A stretch of 32,883 nucleotides of DNA, from positions 1 through 32,883 of the forward strand of contig JBLMZM010000260.1 of NCBI GenBank assembly GCA_050258815.1. The letters run 5' to 3'. The notes under the pieces were generated by a model, which saw only the letters and a list, made by a program, of their open reading frames with translations, did not search any database and had not been told where the DNA came from. This DNA is from JAAXKN01 sp050258815. Lineage in GTDB: Bacteria > Bacteroidota > Ignavibacteria > Ignavibacteriales > SURF-24. The position numbers and the translations under genes are program-made. Positions 1 to 8,227 of the stretch are shown here, piece by piece. Every line of letters starts with the position of its first letter. Position 1 is the stretch's first letter.

Positions 1-2000
1 GTTTTCTTCTGATATATGCTCTCTCCGCTGAAAACCGGATTGACTGTAAATTTACCGGTATTTGGTCCAATAGCCTCATACCATCCTGCGGGGGAACCAT
101 CATATGGCTGATTGGTTATCACAGTGTTATTCTGCCTTAACGCGCCCCATACAGAATACCTGCCGGGAGTGGTTATTTCAACCCCCACTTCGGCGCCGAG
201 CTGATCTGCATAGGCATCGCCATCAGCGTTGATTGTTCTTTCGGAGAAGGTACCCGTAAATTTTGCCCCATTTGCCAAGGAGGATTTCTTAATGTTGTAT
301 GCTATTCCCTTTGGACCGAAAACATAATAGTACTTTAGCCATCTCCCATCCTCAATAGGAAATGCACCACCGGTAGCACGCACAGAAGGTCCGGCATTTG
401 GGGGGAGATCGCCGGTTTCTATCCAGCCGTTCACTTCGGCTCTGATATCCCATCCCACATGGAAGTACATATCACTGGAAGACTTATTAAAGACCGGGTC
501 ATAGTACTTTCCCGATTTTAGTCCAAACGTATGAGAGGCAAACAGCCACCTGTCCCAGGGATATAATATGCCGCTTTCAGCTGCATTGCCGTTTGCACTT
601 CCGCTTCCGCCGTATGCCGTCAATCCCTTAACTGTAAGAAATCCGATTCCTACCTTTTTCCCCTGATGATGCACCGTTGAGGTGCCGCCGACTCCCAGGA
701 CTTTCAGCAGGTTGGACCATACGTTTGCGGTGGCTTTGCAGTCTGCTTCCTGGACCTCATCTTCCACCAGCTTATACCAGAAGATTACGGAATTGCCATA
801 GGCCCATTTCATCCCGCCTTTCGAATAAATTCCGTTCATCATCGTTTCAGCAAGGGTGTTTTCAGCACTCCCGGTTACAGACACTCCTTCGGTAAAACGG
901 ATTGCCTTTTCGATCCAGATCTTCTTTATATCCGGCAATAGTGGTTTTTTGTAACTTACCCACAACGGATATTCGTAGGATTCCCTTCCGACAATACTTG
1001 AAGTTTTATCCATTAATTCAAACTCAAGCCTTAAATTATAAAACCCTATTTTGTTAGGCAGCCTGATCTCCAGGTCCCCTTCCTTTCCGTCAAAATATGC
1101 ATAATCAGATTTATGAATGCCCTCGCCGGTGATAAAATATGCGCATCTTGTCCTGGAGTCCTTCTCACGGTCGGCGGGGAAGGAGATGAGCTTTGTAGCC
1201 AGTTTTATGGATCCGTCGAGCGCTGCGGCAATTACCGGCACATTCTCCTGTCTGCCCAATAGTTTGCCGTCCTTATCAAAAATGTTTCTTAAGAGGCGTT
1301 TGGGGATAGTAAATTCCTTCAGGTCAATTGCTCCTTTCTTGTCCATTTTTTCGACTCTCAGATTCCATAATACGGGATAATCCTTTACATCCCCGTATGC
1401 CCAGGATTCCTTGCAGGGGTCCGCCGGATCGGTTCCCCAGCCAAGATTCGCTCTCAGCCACGTCGGCCTTTTTGCTCCTATTGGAATCTTGATCCCAGTT
1501 CTTCTCGCGGTCATTATATGATTGTTGAAGCCAATGCTGTAACTCTTTAAGTGTTCATCCAGAACCAGTTCATTCTGAGAGGTTTCCCATTTATTGTTGC
1601 CGTCCCAGTCTATCCAGACGTTAACATTTTCAGGATTTGCATCATAGGTGGGGCAGGACTTGCCCGCAACACATTTACCCGGATTGGTAATATAGATCTC
1701 AACGGTTATATCCAGCAGATCCTGTCCTCCTTCAACTACATTGACACTTTTTATGTATTCAAATGTTTTGCTCCCTGCCTTGGATTCGCAGTATCCGGGT
1801 GCGAGATCCCTGGGTTCTCTTATTTCCGGGATATTCAGCACAGCTCTTCCAATGTCCCTAACCTGTGCTGAAACTGTTAAAGGAAACAGGGTAATGGCTA
1901 AAAGAAAAATGCAATGATGGCTCAGCCCCTGCAGCAGTTTAAGAAAGGGCGAATACTTAGTTTCGTGATGAGTGGAAAACAACTGCAAAAGATGCTTCAT
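1..2000 (-). CDS. Exported protein with GEVED-like module and transglutaminase-like core (3' end outside window)
   Basis: I translated the minus strand by hand: an open frame of 666 codons runs from an ATG at 2000 to the left edge without a stop, so the C-terminus is missing. AGGGGG lies just upstream of the ATG. A hydrophobic stretch at about residues 30-45 ending in VSAQ looks like a signal peptide with a long n-region. Residues about 120-215 resemble a GEVED module: VWIDWDGNNKWE, then YGDVKDY in place of the usual yGEVeDY. Further on, Cys421 is followed by a helix-like stretch ending LLKVLGV, then His490 (ASHTFG) and Asp501 (YYDPVF). This order and spacing match the Cys-His-Asp core of transglutaminase-like proteins. 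A beta-rich segment with NADGDAYADQLG follows. Substrate is unknown; it could cross-link or cleave peptides, or be a non-catalytic fold relative. A T9SS tail is expected beyond the edge but not seen. No more specific family is recognised. Confidence 0.72.
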   Translation of the reverse strand, partial: MKHLLQLFSTHHETKYSPFLKLLQGLSHHCIFLLAITLFPLTVSAQVRDIGRAVLNIPEIREPRDLAPGYCESKAGSKTFEYIKSVNVVEGGQDLLDITVEIYITNPGKCVAGKSCPTYDANPENVNVWIDWDGNNKWETSQNELVLDEHLKSYSIGFNNHIMTARRTGIKIPIGAKRPTWLRANLGWGTDPADPCKESWAYGDVKDYPVLWNLRVEKMDKKGAIDLKEFTIPKRLLRNIFDKDGKLLGRQENVPVIAAALDGSIKLATKLISFPADREKDSRTRCAYFITGEGIHKSDYAYFDGKEGDLEIRLPNKIGFYNLRLEFELMDKTSSIVGRESYEYPLWVSYKKPLLPDIKKIWIEKAIRFTEGVSVTGSAENTLAETMMNGIYSKGGMKWAYGNSVIFWYKLVEDEVQEADCKATANVWSNLLKVLGVGGTSTVHHQGKKVGIGFLTVKGLTAYGGSGSANGNAAESGILYPWDRWLFASHTFGLKSGKYYDPVFNKSSSDMYFHVGWDIRAEVNGWIETGDLPPNAGPSVRATGGAFPIEDGRWLKYYYVFGPKGIAYNIKKSSLANGAKFTGTFSERTINADGDAYADQLGAEVGVEITTPGRYSVWGALRQNNTVITNQPYDGSPAGWYEAIGPNTGKFTVNPVFSGESIYQKK

Positions 2001-2217
2001 ATAACCCCCTGATAACTTTTGAAGATGAATTCAAAGAACAGGCGGCATGTCTGAACCGGCATGCTGCTACTAGCATCTCCGGAAAAATGAAGTGATATAG
2101 AATGAGATTTGTAATTAGGAAAAAGATAAATTATCACAATTAAAAAGCAACATCATAAAGTATGTACTATCTGTTCCCGGCGGTTTAAAAAAATCCAACT
2201 TTTTCCGATAATTATAT

Positions 2218-2225
2218 TAACTTTG
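2218..2225 (+). promoter_or_regulatory. TAnnTTTG -7 promoter box for the glycosidase gene
   Basis: TAACTTTG matches the Bacteroidota sigma-ABfr -7 consensus TAnnTTTG exactly and lies 39 nt before the ATG at 2265. A run of T about 20 nt upstream could serve as a weak -33 element. Transcription would begin a few bases after 2225, which excludes translation from the in-frame TTG at 2223. The function is inferred from the consensus alone. Confidence 0.5.
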
Positions 2226-2264
2226 AACTGTCCATTTTATTTAATAAATCAAAAGGATCCGGAA

Positions 2265-4745
2265 ATGAAGAAACTTTTACTGTTCATTTTACTTTTTTAT
2301 TCCTATACCTATTCACAAGAAATCTTTCTGGACACCCTTTCAAGCCGTTATGTGGGTCCCGGCGTATTGTATACAAGAGTTGTTGCTCCTGCAATACCCT
2401 GGTCAATCGATATTATGAGAGTTGACCTGAAGAACCCTAACCTCACGCTTGAAACGGTAAAAGGAAAGGATAAATATTTAGGGCTGGAAACCATCTCCGA
2501 TATGTCACAACGCAGAACTACTCCCGGGCATTTCGTGGTTGGTGCAATAAATGGTGATTATTTCGATGTTGGCAACGGTGCCATGACAAATACGCAGGTT
2601 GAAAACGGAAAACTGCTCAGGCTGCCTACACCTCATTCCTTAATTGGATTTGACGTAAATAATGCCCCGATGCTGGGAATGGTTAGCTTTTCAGGAAAGG
2701 TATTGGCCAACAACGCTTCTGTCAGCATAGCCGATATCAATCAGCCCCGTGCGGCAAATTCACTGGTCCTTTATAATGATTTTATGACTAAATCCACAAC
2801 TGAAACTGATGCCTCGGGTACTGAAGTCCTTATCAGGCCGGTTGTCAGGTGGTTAATTAACGATACGGTTAAATGTGTAGTTGAGAACATAAGTTCAGCC
2901 GGAAACATGGCAATACCAAACGGCAAGGTAGTTCTTTCCGGTAATGGTACGGCTGCGACTTTCCTTACTCAAAACGTGCATGTAGGCGATACTATTAAAG
3001 TTTACCAGGGTATACTTCCCGGAATTCCGAAATTAAAGGAACTCATCGGCGGCCGCCCCAAAATGGTAAACAAGGGGGTTAATTACCTGGCTGAAGCTTT
3101 GAAACATGAAGCCGGGTCAAGCACTCTTACAAGGGAACCACGTACAGCCGCAGGATTTTCCGCCGACAGCACCTATCTCTATCTGATTACGCTTGATGGA
3201 AGGCAGATCCCAAGTGCCGGCGCAACGCTGGATGAACTGGCAGACCTGATGGTGAGACTGGGTGTGGCTTATGGAATTAACCTTGATGGCGGCGGATCTA
3301 CGACCATGGTAATCAGAAATGAAGTCGTTAATATTCCTTCCGGAGGCGGTATCGAACGCGCCGATGGTAATGGTTTTACTGTAGTTTCATCTGCCCCGGT
3401 AACGCCTGGTGCCATGAATAAAGTAGCCTTATCGGTTCACAGGAAGAAATTATACAAGGGTGAAACATTCAGGTTCAATATTACAGGTACAGACATATAC
3501 TACAATCCGGTTGCACTGGATTCTACTGCAATGGTGTTTACTGTTTCTCCTGAACTCGGTTCTATAGACAGTAAAGGCGTGTTTACAGCAGCAAACAAGG
3601 CGGCCAAGGGTTATTTAGTAGTAAAATATAAGACTTTTGCCGACACTGCATTTGTAATAGTGAAATCGGTGGAAAAACTCGAAGTCAACCCCAAAAACAA
3701 CGTAGTTGACAACATTAAACCCCTTAAGCTGAGCATAAAGGGATACGATATGGATGGTCTGGAAAGACCAGTTGCTGCAACTGACGTTGTATGGAAATCA
3801 ACTTCCACTGCAATTGCTACGGTCGACTCTAACGGAACTATAAGCGGCAAGAGTAACGGAAACGTAAAAATTATAGCTTCTTTATCGGGCAGCATCGCCG
3901 ATACAGTAGACGTTGCCGTTCAGATCGGAAAAGATGTGACGGTGCTCGACAGCATGGAAAATGCATCCAAATGGCAGGTGGCCGGATCAAATATAATCCT
4001 TGCTTCAACAAAGGTAAGCGCCTCCAGTGAATTTAAGACCCAGGGTAACGGATCACTCAAAGTAGACTATAAGTTTACATTCGATCCGACTCAGGCCAAC
4101 ATGCTTTACCTGGATACCAATATTCCAGTATACGGTGTCCCCGACAGCATATTCATCGATACCAGATCCGACAGCACTTCACAGAAACTGGCTTATATAT
4201 TCTCGGATGATAACGGAGAACTCTTCAGGGTAAATGCATACGGATATATCAACTCAATTGATAAATTTAACTCAATTCTGACTCCTTTGAAAAGCTTTGC
4301 TCCTCTTGGCAGCGGTACTTTCTTCTACCCGATCAGGCTGACCAGACTTGAAATAACGCTTCAGTGGAACAACAGCAAGAGGGTGGCAGGACAGTCATAT
4401 TCGGGTACAATATATCTGGATAACCTGAGGTTAAAATATCCGGGCACCACCACTCAGGTTGAAGAAGTGAAAACCGTTCCGGCAGAGTACCACCTCGGCC
4501 AGAACTATCCCAACCCGTTCAATCCTTCAACGGTAATTGAATACAGCACTGTTGGAAATGAACCGGTAACACTGAAAGTTTTTGACGTTCTGGGCAGGGA
4601 AGTCGCCGTACTTGTAAACGGAAGCGTTGCCCCCGGAATGCATAAGGCCGTCTGGAACGCAGCAAACTGTGCCAGCGGCATCTACCTCTACAAACTTCAG
4701 AGCGGAAGTTATGTGGAAACCAAAAAGATGGTCCTCGTAAGATAA
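2265..4745 (+). CDS. Secreted NAGPA-type phosphodiester glycosidase with Ig-like domain and T9SS tail
   Basis: 826 residues from the ATG at 2265, preceded by AAAAGGA. I reject an in-frame TTG at 2223 because it lies inside the promoter box. Residues 1-18 form a signal peptide ending YTYSQ. Residues about 75-385 carry hallmarks of the phosphodiester glycosidase family (NAGPA, PF09992, formerly DUF2233): REPRTAAGF, a following LITLDGRQ strand, and INLDGGGSTTMV near residue 340. That family removes sugars linked through phosphodiesters; the bacterial substrate here is unknown. Residues about 465-553 look like a Big_2-type Ig domain (ATDVVWKSTSTAIATVDSNG). A jelly-roll-like region beginning VLDSMENASKW, perhaps carbohydrate-binding, follows to about 725. 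The last 85 residues are a type A T9SS sorting domain (QNYPNPFNPST, LGREVAVLV, ASGIYLYKL, TKKMVLVR), so the enzyme should be exported across the outer membrane. The gene stands alone, with a hairpin after the stop. Confidence 0.9.
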   Translation: MKKLLLFILLFYSYTYSQEIFLDTLSSRYVGPGVLYTRVVAPAIPWSIDIMRVDLKNPNLTLETVKGKDKYLGLETISDMSQRRTTPGHFVVGAINGDYFDVGNGAMTNTQVENGKLLRLPTPHSLIGFDVNNAPMLGMVSFSGKVLANNASVSIADINQPRAANSLVLYNDFMTKSTTETDASGTEVLIRPVVRWLINDTVKCVVENISSAGNMAIPNGKVVLSGNGTAATFLTQNVHVGDTIKVYQGILPGIPKLKELIGGRPKMVNKGVNYLAEALKHEAGSSTLTREPRTAAGFSADSTYLYLITLDGRQIPSAGATLDELADLMVRLGVAYGINLDGGGSTTMVIRNEVVNIPSGGGIERADGNGFTVVSSAPVTPGAMNKVALSVHRKKLYKGETFRFNITGTDIYYNPVALDSTAMVFTVSPELGSIDSKGVFTAANKAAKGYLVVKYKTFADTAFVIVKSVEKLEVNPKNNVVDNIKPLKLSIKGYDMDGLERPVAATDVVWKSTSTAIATVDSNGTISGKSNGNVKIIASLSGSIADTVDVAVQIGKDVTVLDSMENASKWQVAGSNIILASTKVSASSEFKTQGNGSLKVDYKFTFDPTQANMLYLDTNIPVYGVPDSIFIDTRSDSTSQKLAYIFSDDNGELFRVNAYGYINSIDKFNSILTPLKSFAPLGSGTFFYPIRLTRLEITLQWNNSKRVAGQSYSGTIYLDNLRLKYPGTTTQVEEVKTVPAEYHLGQNYPNPFNPSTVIEYSTVGNEPVTLKVFDVLGREVAVLVNGSVAPGMHKAVWNAANCASGIYLYKLQSGSYVETKKMVLVR

Positions 4746-4757
4746 TATACTTCAATG

Positions 4758-4790
4758 CGCTTAAGGAACCTCAACGGGGTTCCTTAAGCG
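4758..4790 (+). terminator. Long perfect hairpin after the glycosidase gene
   Basis: A 13-bp perfect stem (CGCTTAAGGAACC / GGTTCCTTAAGCG) encloses a 7-nt loop and starts 12 nt after the stop at 4745. The T-tract after it is weak (TTATT). It probably ends the glycosidase transcript, with less certainty than a canonical poly-U terminator. Confidence 0.6.
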
Positions 4791-4861
4791 TTATTCCTCA
4801 GGCTTGATTTTCTCATTTCTCCTGCTAAATTCATTTTATAGCATCATCCGGAATTATTCAC

Positions 4862-5404
4862 ATGAAAATTATAATATTTTCCATTTTTATATTGATAACG
4901 ATTGCGATAACAGTCCCGGGACAGGATATGAGTAAAGAACCCGAAACAGTGAAGCTGGTGGACCTGAAAAGGTACGCCGGGCTGTGGTACGAAATTGCCA
5001 AAATCCCTAACAGGTTTCAGAAGGACTGCGTGAAAGGCACCACGGCTGAGTATAAACTAAGGGATGACGGGAAAATAACCGTAATAAACAGCTGTACGGA
5101 ACAGGATGGAAGCAGAAAATCCACTGAAGGGGTGGCAAAGGTTGTGGACCCGGCTACAAATTCTAAACTGGAAGTGAGTTTTTTCAGCATACTTGGGATA
5201 AGACCTTTTTGGGGTGACTACTGGATCATTGGTCTGGATGATAATTATGAATTCGCCGTAATAGGTGATCCAAAGAGAAAGTACGGCTGGATACTAAGCC
5301 GGACGCCCCGGCTGCCTGAAGAAAAACTGAAAACGGCTCTCGAAATACTTAAACAGCGGGGTTATAATCCTGAAAATTTTGAGTTTACAGACCAGAAAAA
5401 ATGA
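4862..5404 (+). CDS. Bacterial lipocalin (Blc-like)
   Basis: 180 residues, the normal length for bacterial lipocalins. The signature GxW appears as RYAGLWYEIAKIPNRFQ at residues 38-54 (Gly40, Trp42). The C-terminal Blc signature YGWILSRTPRL follows, and GDYWIIGLDDNYEFAVIGDP matches the central strands of the barrel. The family binds hydrophobic ligands such as fatty acids or lysophospholipids and is linked to envelope maintenance. The N-terminus is a signal peptide ending about TVPGQ, but there is no lipobox cysteine. Unlike E. coli Blc, it is therefore probably a soluble periplasmic protein rather than a lipoprotein. The ribosome-binding site is weak (CCGGA about 10 nt upstream). The gene follows the hairpin at 4758-4790 and appears to be transcribed alone. 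Confidence 0.88.
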   Translation: MKIIIFSIFILITIAITVPGQDMSKEPETVKLVDLKRYAGLWYEIAKIPNRFQKDCVKGTTAEYKLRDDGKITVINSCTEQDGSRKSTEGVAKVVDPATNSKLEVSFFSILGIRPFWGDYWIIGLDDNYEFAVIGDPKRKYGWILSRTPRLPEEKLKTALEILKQRGYNPENFEFTDQKK

Positions 5405-5455
5405 CCTCCTGACTGCCTGCACCACCGGCTATAGTGGACATTTTATCCAATTGCC

Positions 5456-5485
5456 TTTGGTTGTAAAAAGAGGTATATACGTTTA
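5456..5485 (+). promoter_or_regulatory. Possible Bacteroidota-type promoter
   Basis: TTTG at 5456-5459 is separated by 18 nt from TACGTTTA at 5478-5485, one base from TAnnTTTG. Transcription would start very close to the AAAAGG ribosome-binding site of the gene at 5506, giving a short leader. This is a consensus match only. Confidence 0.3.
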
Positions 5486-5505
5486 TCAATTAAAAGGTAA
5501 TAGTT

Positions 5506-5856
5506 GTGGAACATGGTCATACGTATACGGAATTGGATGAATTAAGAGAAGCAAATTTTGCCAGCCAGATCAGATTTGAGTGGACCCTGGAAGATGCGGG
5601 AACAAGTACTCCGGAGAATAACAACGATTCAGGATATTACTTCTTTATTCATCTGAATAACCAGCATCTGAGCCTTGTGCTCTGTCATCATGAAGAGGGA
5701 AAAGATCATCGTATCGGTGTTTTTCATGATGACGAGTTTGAATTGGAAAGACTCATGCTGCAGTCCGTTGAAGAACAGGGAGGTAATATCGGTCAGAACG
5801 GCTGGTATTCCATCAACGATTCACTCAGAGAGTATCTGAAAGCAAAACTGAACTGA
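5506..5856 (+). CDS. Small histidine-rich acidic protein of unknown function
   Basis: 116 residues starting at GTG. The start is chosen because AAAAGGTAA lies about 7 nt upstream and no in-frame ATG is near. I do not recognise the family. There is no signal peptide or membrane segment, so it should be cytoplasmic. It contains eight histidines and many acidic residues, with HH, HDD and DH pairs between residues 49 and 75 (for example CHHEEGKDH and FHDDEFELE). These could bind a metal, but no known site pattern is seen. The C-terminus (SLREYLKAKLN) looks helical. It is a single gene between the lipocalin and the convergent histidine kinase; neither neighbour suggests a role. Start context and length support a real gene, though its function is open. 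Confidence 0.55.
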   Translation: MEHGHTYTELDELREANFASQIRFEWTLEDAGTSTPENNNDSGYYFFIHLNNQHLSLVLCHHEEGKDHRIGVFHDDEFELERLMLQSVEEQGGNIGQNGWYSINDSLREYLKAKLN

Positions 5857-5968
5857 TGGCTGTTAATATGTGATTCGTCTTTATGGTGATGTCCCGCCAT
5901 GGGGACCCGGGATCTAATGTGCTCAGGAGTTTTTTTACTTTACTCCCGGTCATAAAAAATGTGAACCG

Positions 5969-7732
5969 TTAACTGCTTTTCCCGGCGGGAAATTTAATTT
6001 TCACCTTTGTTCCGCACGATCTCTCCAGTTCAAAAGTCCCATTCAGCTGTTCGGTCAGACTTGTTACAAGCATGAGTCCCAGTGAATTTGTTTTACTGAA
6101 GTCAAAATCTGCCGGCAGTCCAATCCCATTATCCCCAATGGAAAGCTCATAGCCTGATGTCCCGTTTTGTTTAAATGCCACAGTAATAACACCCTGCCTG
6201 TTTTCCGGGAAGGCATATTTCAGGGAATTAGAGATAAGTTCGTTAATGATAAGGCCGCACGGAATAGCCGTATCAATTACAATGTTGATATTATCAATAT
6301 CGGACTCTAATGCAATCCGCCGGGTGCTGTCCTGGTAAGTGCGGAACAGATAATTAACAAGTTCTGTTACGTATTCCGAGGCGTCGATCCTGGAGAAGTT
6401 GTTTGTCTGATAAAGTTTCTCGTGAATGATTGCCATGGACCTGATCCTGTTCATACTCTCTATGAACAGCTCAAATGCTTTTTTGTCATTAATATATTCC
6501 GACTGAAGGCTGAGCAGGCTGGAGATGATCTGAAGGTTGTTCTTTACCCTGTGGTGGATTTCCTTGAGGAGTATCTCCTTTTCATTCAGAGATGATTTGA
6601 TCTTTTCTTCTCTGTCCCTTAATTCCGTTATATCCGAGATCAGGGCAACAACCGCTTTTTCACCGGATAAATTCATGCTGGTAAGCTCAACATGGACGGG
6701 GAACCTGGAACCGTCTTTCCGCAGGCTGATTGAATCATATGCAATTGAATTCTTCTCATCGGTTACCCGCTCCTTAAATTTATCCATTACAAATGTCTTG
6801 TATTCAGGTGTAATTCTGTCAATTATGGGCATATTCTGTACTTCAACGCAATCCCTGAATCCGTACATTTTTACATAAGTTGAATTTGCCTGGTGAATAT
6901 GCAGATCTTTAATGATTGCCACACCCACCGGGGAATTTTCAAAAATTGTCCTGTACCTTTCTTCACTTTCGACAAGCTGCTGCTCAATCTGCTTTTTGTC
7001 AGTGGTTTCTTCCTTAATAGCCACAAAGTGTGTTATTGAACCCTCATCATCCGTGATCGGGGAGATTGAAACCGATTCCCAGTATTCCTCGCCGTTTTTC
7101 TTTCTGTTCTGAACCTCACCCTTCCACTCTCTTCCTGAACTGACTATTTCCTTCAGTCTTTGAAACCCATCGTGAAGGTTTTGTCCGGGAGCTAAGATGC
7201 GCGGGTCCTGGCCTGCAATTTCCTCAAATGTAAAACCGCTGACCTCTGTAAATTTCGGGTTTACGTATTCAATAATACCTTTATTGTTCACTATTATGAT
7301 TGAAACCGGGCTTTGTTCCACCGCCCTTGAGAGTATCCTTAGCCTTTCCTCGGCATATTTTTTTTCGGTTATATCCCTGGCTATTACCTGAAGTGCATAT
7401 GGCCTGCCGTCCCTGTTTATAAGCATCCGGGTTGATTCAATATATATTAATGAACCATTTTTACGAATAAGTCTGGCAAAAAGCTTGTTATTATAACATT
7501 TGGAATTCAGCATTTCCTGGTGAGCGTTCATGATTTTCGCGTGATCATCAGGGTGGGTAAACACGGAGACCGGGAACCCGCAGATTTCCTCTTTTGCATA
7601 TCCCAGCATTTCGAGTCCGGAACAATTTATATCAAGTAAAACTCCGTCAACACTAACCACGAAAACGCAATCAATTAAATTATTGAAAAGGGCACAGTAA
7701 AGCTCTTCGTATTCCCTCTGATTATATTCCAT
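5969..7732 (-). CDS. Soluble sensor histidine kinase, three PAS domains, HisKA_2 class
   Basis: 587 residues, no signal peptide or membrane segment, so a cytoplasmic sensor. Three PAS domains follow one another at about residues 10-125, 132-250 and 257-372. Each ends in a PAC-like motif (RDITEKK at 119-125, KEETTDKKQIE at 240-250, SDITELRDRE at 366-375). The dimerisation/phosphotransfer region is HisKA_2: KEIHHRVKNNLQIISSLLSLQ at about 390-410, with His394 the likely phospho-acceptor. The ATPase domain has its N-box (INELISNSLKYAF, 496-508) and G-box (DNGIGLP, 534-540). Such kinases usually sense light, redox state or small ligands; PAS1 lacks an obvious flavin-binding cysteine motif, so the signal is unknown. 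AGGAAC precedes the ATG. No receiver gene adjoins it, so its partner lies elsewhere. The family call is firm. Confidence 0.92.
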   Translation of the reverse strand: MEYNQREYEELYCALFNNLIDCVFVVSVDGVLLDINCSGLEMLGYAKEEICGFPVSVFTHPDDHAKIMNAHQEMLNSKCYNNKLFARLIRKNGSLIYIESTRMLINRDGRPYALQVIARDITEKKYAEERLRILSRAVEQSPVSIIIVNNKGIIEYVNPKFTEVSGFTFEEIAGQDPRILAPGQNLHDGFQRLKEIVSSGREWKGEVQNRKKNGEEYWESVSISPITDDEGSITHFVAIKEETTDKKQIEQQLVESEERYRTIFENSPVGVAIIKDLHIHQANSTYVKMYGFRDCVEVQNMPIIDRITPEYKTFVMDKFKERVTDEKNSIAYDSISLRKDGSRFPVHVELTSMNLSGEKAVVALISDITELRDREEKIKSSLNEKEILLKEIHHRVKNNLQIISSLLSLQSEYINDKKAFELFIESMNRIRSMAIIHEKLYQTNNFSRIDASEYVTELVNYLFRTYQDSTRRIALESDIDNINIVIDTAIPCGLIINELISNSLKYAFPENRQGVITVAFKQNGTSGYELSIGDNGIGLPADFDFSKTNSLGLMLVTSLTEQLNGTFELERSCGTKVKIKFPAGKSS

Positions 7733-7953
7733 TTAGTTCCTGTCATTTGCCAAATTTTCTAACTTCAGTTAGATTATCGGTAATAAATGTTAAAAATTGA
7801 ATCATTTAATGGGGAAATTTTTAATTTGATTAGAATCTGGGGAAATTACATAATATTATATGAAGGCAATTAAAAAGTAAAAATAAAAAGTGGGAAACTA
7901 TAAGGGGTTTCGCGCTTTTTTATAATAATACGGGTCAACCTATCGGGGAAAAT

Positions 7954-8226
7954 ATGGCAGAGGGAGAAAGGGTAGTTGCTGAACTCAGAATAATTGAAGA
8001 CGTAAACGGGCAAAGATTTACCGAGATAGAATACGACCGGCTCTATTCACGCAAGGAGGTGCTGCAGATGATCAGGGCGGAATTCAACAGCATCTGGGAA
8101 AGCGAATTCCCGTACGGACTGCAGAATACGGCTGCAATCCATAATGAAAACAGCCAGAGGGAAGAGTACTATAAAAAACTCGAGGAAATACTTAACGAAT
8201 TACGCAGGCTTGACCGGCAGGAGTAA
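7954..8226 (+). CDS. Small hypothetical protein with charged helical C-terminus
   Basis: 90 residues from ATG at 7954, preceded by a modest GGGGAAA. I do not recognise it. The sequence is rich in Glu and Arg, with no membrane segment or signal peptide. Residues about 65-90 (REEYYKKLEEILNELRRLD) look like an amphipathic helix or short coiled coil. The stop lies 1 nt from the stop of the convergent gene on the other strand, so the two transcripts must overlap at their 3' ends. TTAATTTG at 7821-7828, one base from TAnnTTTG, is a weak promoter candidate. Codon use looks like its neighbours, and the reading frame is plausible rather than certain. Confidence 0.5.
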   Translation: MAEGERVVAELRIIEDVNGQRFTEIEYDRLYSRKEVLQMIRAEFNSIWESEFPYGLQNTAAIHNENSQREEYYKKLEEILNELRRLDRQE

Positions 8227-8227
8227 A

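Noticed and set aside
2223..2264. TTG start extending the glycosidase by 14 residues
   Set aside because: It overlaps an exact TAnnTTTG promoter box and pushes the signal peptide inside; the ATG at 2265 has AAAAGGA.
5891..5906. Hairpin GTCCC-GCCATG-GGGAC between convergent genes as a terminator
   Set aside because: Only five base pairs and no T run on either side.
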